Shown one piece after another: positions 5,635-6,135 of a DNA stretch of 6,135 nt (the stretch's first letter is position 1; each line of letters starts with the position of its first letter). The stretch comes from Acidobacteriaceae bacterium (GTDB taxonomy: Bacteria; Acidobacteriota; Terriglobia; Terriglobales; Acidobacteriaceae), in NCBI GenBank assembly GCA_003139975.1, contig PLHN01000044.1:1-6135 (forward strand). Direction: 5' to 3'. The position numbers and the translations under genes were made by a program. The notes beneath the pieces were generated by a model. It was not told where the DNA came from. It saw only the letters and a program-made list of their open reading frames with translations, and did not search any database.

Positions 5635-6135
5635 TCAAAATCTATTTGGAGCAAGGGCCTTCAGATCGAACTCCGGTTTTTCCCCGTCAATCACCTGTCC
5701 CATGACTCGCGCTGTGACTGGCGCCAGCAGAATGCCATCGCGAAAATGTCCGGTGGCAACAAAATAACCGGGGGTTGAAGTCTCACCCAGAATCGGCAAG
5801 GCGTCGGGCGTGCCGGGACGCAATCCCGCCCAGGCTTCCAGGAATCGCGCTTCGGCGAGCTTCGGAACTACATCGAGCGCGGCCGCACGTAGCTTCTGGA
5901 TTGTCTCGGGCACGGTTTGCTTATCGAATCCAGCTTCTTCCTGCGTGGCGCCAATGAGCATGCGGCCATCGCTGCGCGGGATCAGATAGACGTCGGGTGT
6001 GCGCACCACATGGCGGACCAATTCCTTCTTCGGCATGACGACGCATAACATCTGGCCTTTGACTGGGCGGGTGGGAATCGGACAGAGAGGTGCAGAGTCG
6101 TGCGCGGCCTGAACGGGCGAGGCGCCCGTCTCTCC
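5635..6135 (-). CDS. thiO: Glycine oxidase ThiO-like FAD-dependent oxidoreductase (partial, N-terminal part outside window)
   Basis: The frame stays open from the TGA at 5635-5637 to the right edge (167 codons). The methionine at 6049-6051 is internal, because residues just before it include PTRPVKGQML, the conserved RGQ/KGQ block of D-amino-acid-oxidase-like flavoproteins. Further on are VYLIPRSDGRMLIGATQEEAGFD, WAGLRPGTPDALPILG and GYFVATGHFRDGILLAPVTA. The last two carry the arginines that bind the substrate carboxylate in glycine oxidases, and the GHFR-GILLAP block is characteristic of ThiO. The enzyme oxidises glycine to iminoglyoxylate (dehydroglycine) for the thiazole part of thiamine, or acts as a related amine oxidase. 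The FAD-binding GxGxxG is beyond the window. The gene is convergent with the transporter, 12 bp apart. Another DAO-family amine oxidase remains possible without the rest of the gene or nearby thi genes. Confidence 0.9.
   Translation of the reverse strand, partial: GETGASPVQAAHDSAPLCPIPTRPVKGQMLCVVMPKKELVRHVVRTPDVYLIPRSDGRMLIGATQEEAGFDKQTVPETIQKLRAAALDVVPKLAEARFLEAWAGLRPGTPDALPILGETSTPGYFVATGHFRDGILLAPVTARVMGQVIDGEKPEFDLKALAPNRF

Noticed and set aside
5619..5704. 28-codon plus-strand frame starting in an ATGA overlap with the transporter stop
   Set aside because: The overlap hints at coupling, but the frame ends inside the ThiO-like gene, is very short and has no recognisable features.
1..6135. 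Defence system, CRISPR array, insertion sequence, tRNA or rRNA
   Set aside because: No spaced repeat array, transposase motif, terminal inverted repeats, or tRNA/rRNA signature was seen on either strand.

Overview
The window looks like chromosomal DNA of a free-living, moderately high-GC bacterium. Acidobacteriota (Terriglobia/Koribacter-like) is my best guess. The reasons are the combination of a subtilase carrying SVVWG repeats, a MASE-type membrane protein with an LKxKLPG...MSxN signature, and a long sugar-porter transporter. This taxonomic call rests on remembered family resemblance, not on a search. There is no rRNA, tRNA, CRISPR array, phage or insertion sequence in view.

Layout: (1) positions 1-694, minus strand: a polyprenyl-phosphate-type family 2 glycosyltransferase, cut by the left window edge. 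Its roughly 80-bp leader holds a small palindrome, repeated GTT(T)ACGA words and a four-codon mini-ORF. (2) 775-807: a strong intrinsic terminator reading on the minus strand. (3) 829-1548 and 1581-3515, both minus: a secreted subtilisin-like (S8) protease followed 32 bp later by a small multi-spanning membrane protein. The pair looks like a two-gene operon ending at the terminator. (4) 3516-3852: a divergent intergenic region with a 15-bp palindrome, GGGACA-AAA-TGTCCC. (5) 3853-5622, plus: a sugar-porter MFS transporter with a large predicted periplasmic insertion. (6) 5635-6135, minus: the C-terminal part of a ThiO-type glycine oxidase, open at the right edge and convergent with the transporter.

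The main biological interest is the protease-membrane protein pair. The protease has an intact Asp/His/Ser triad, a signal peptide and a propeptide. It carries the same short SVVWG motif on both sides of the catalytic core: two copies in an 81-bp tandem duplication near the N terminus, and six copies (one a TIWG variant) in the C-terminal tail. Its partner resembles the membrane sensor half of HD-GYP/GGDEF signalling proteins but has no effector domain. A link between extracellular proteolysis and membrane sensing is plausible but is inference. The glycosyltransferase, transporter and ThiO genes look like ordinary neighbours with separate transcription.
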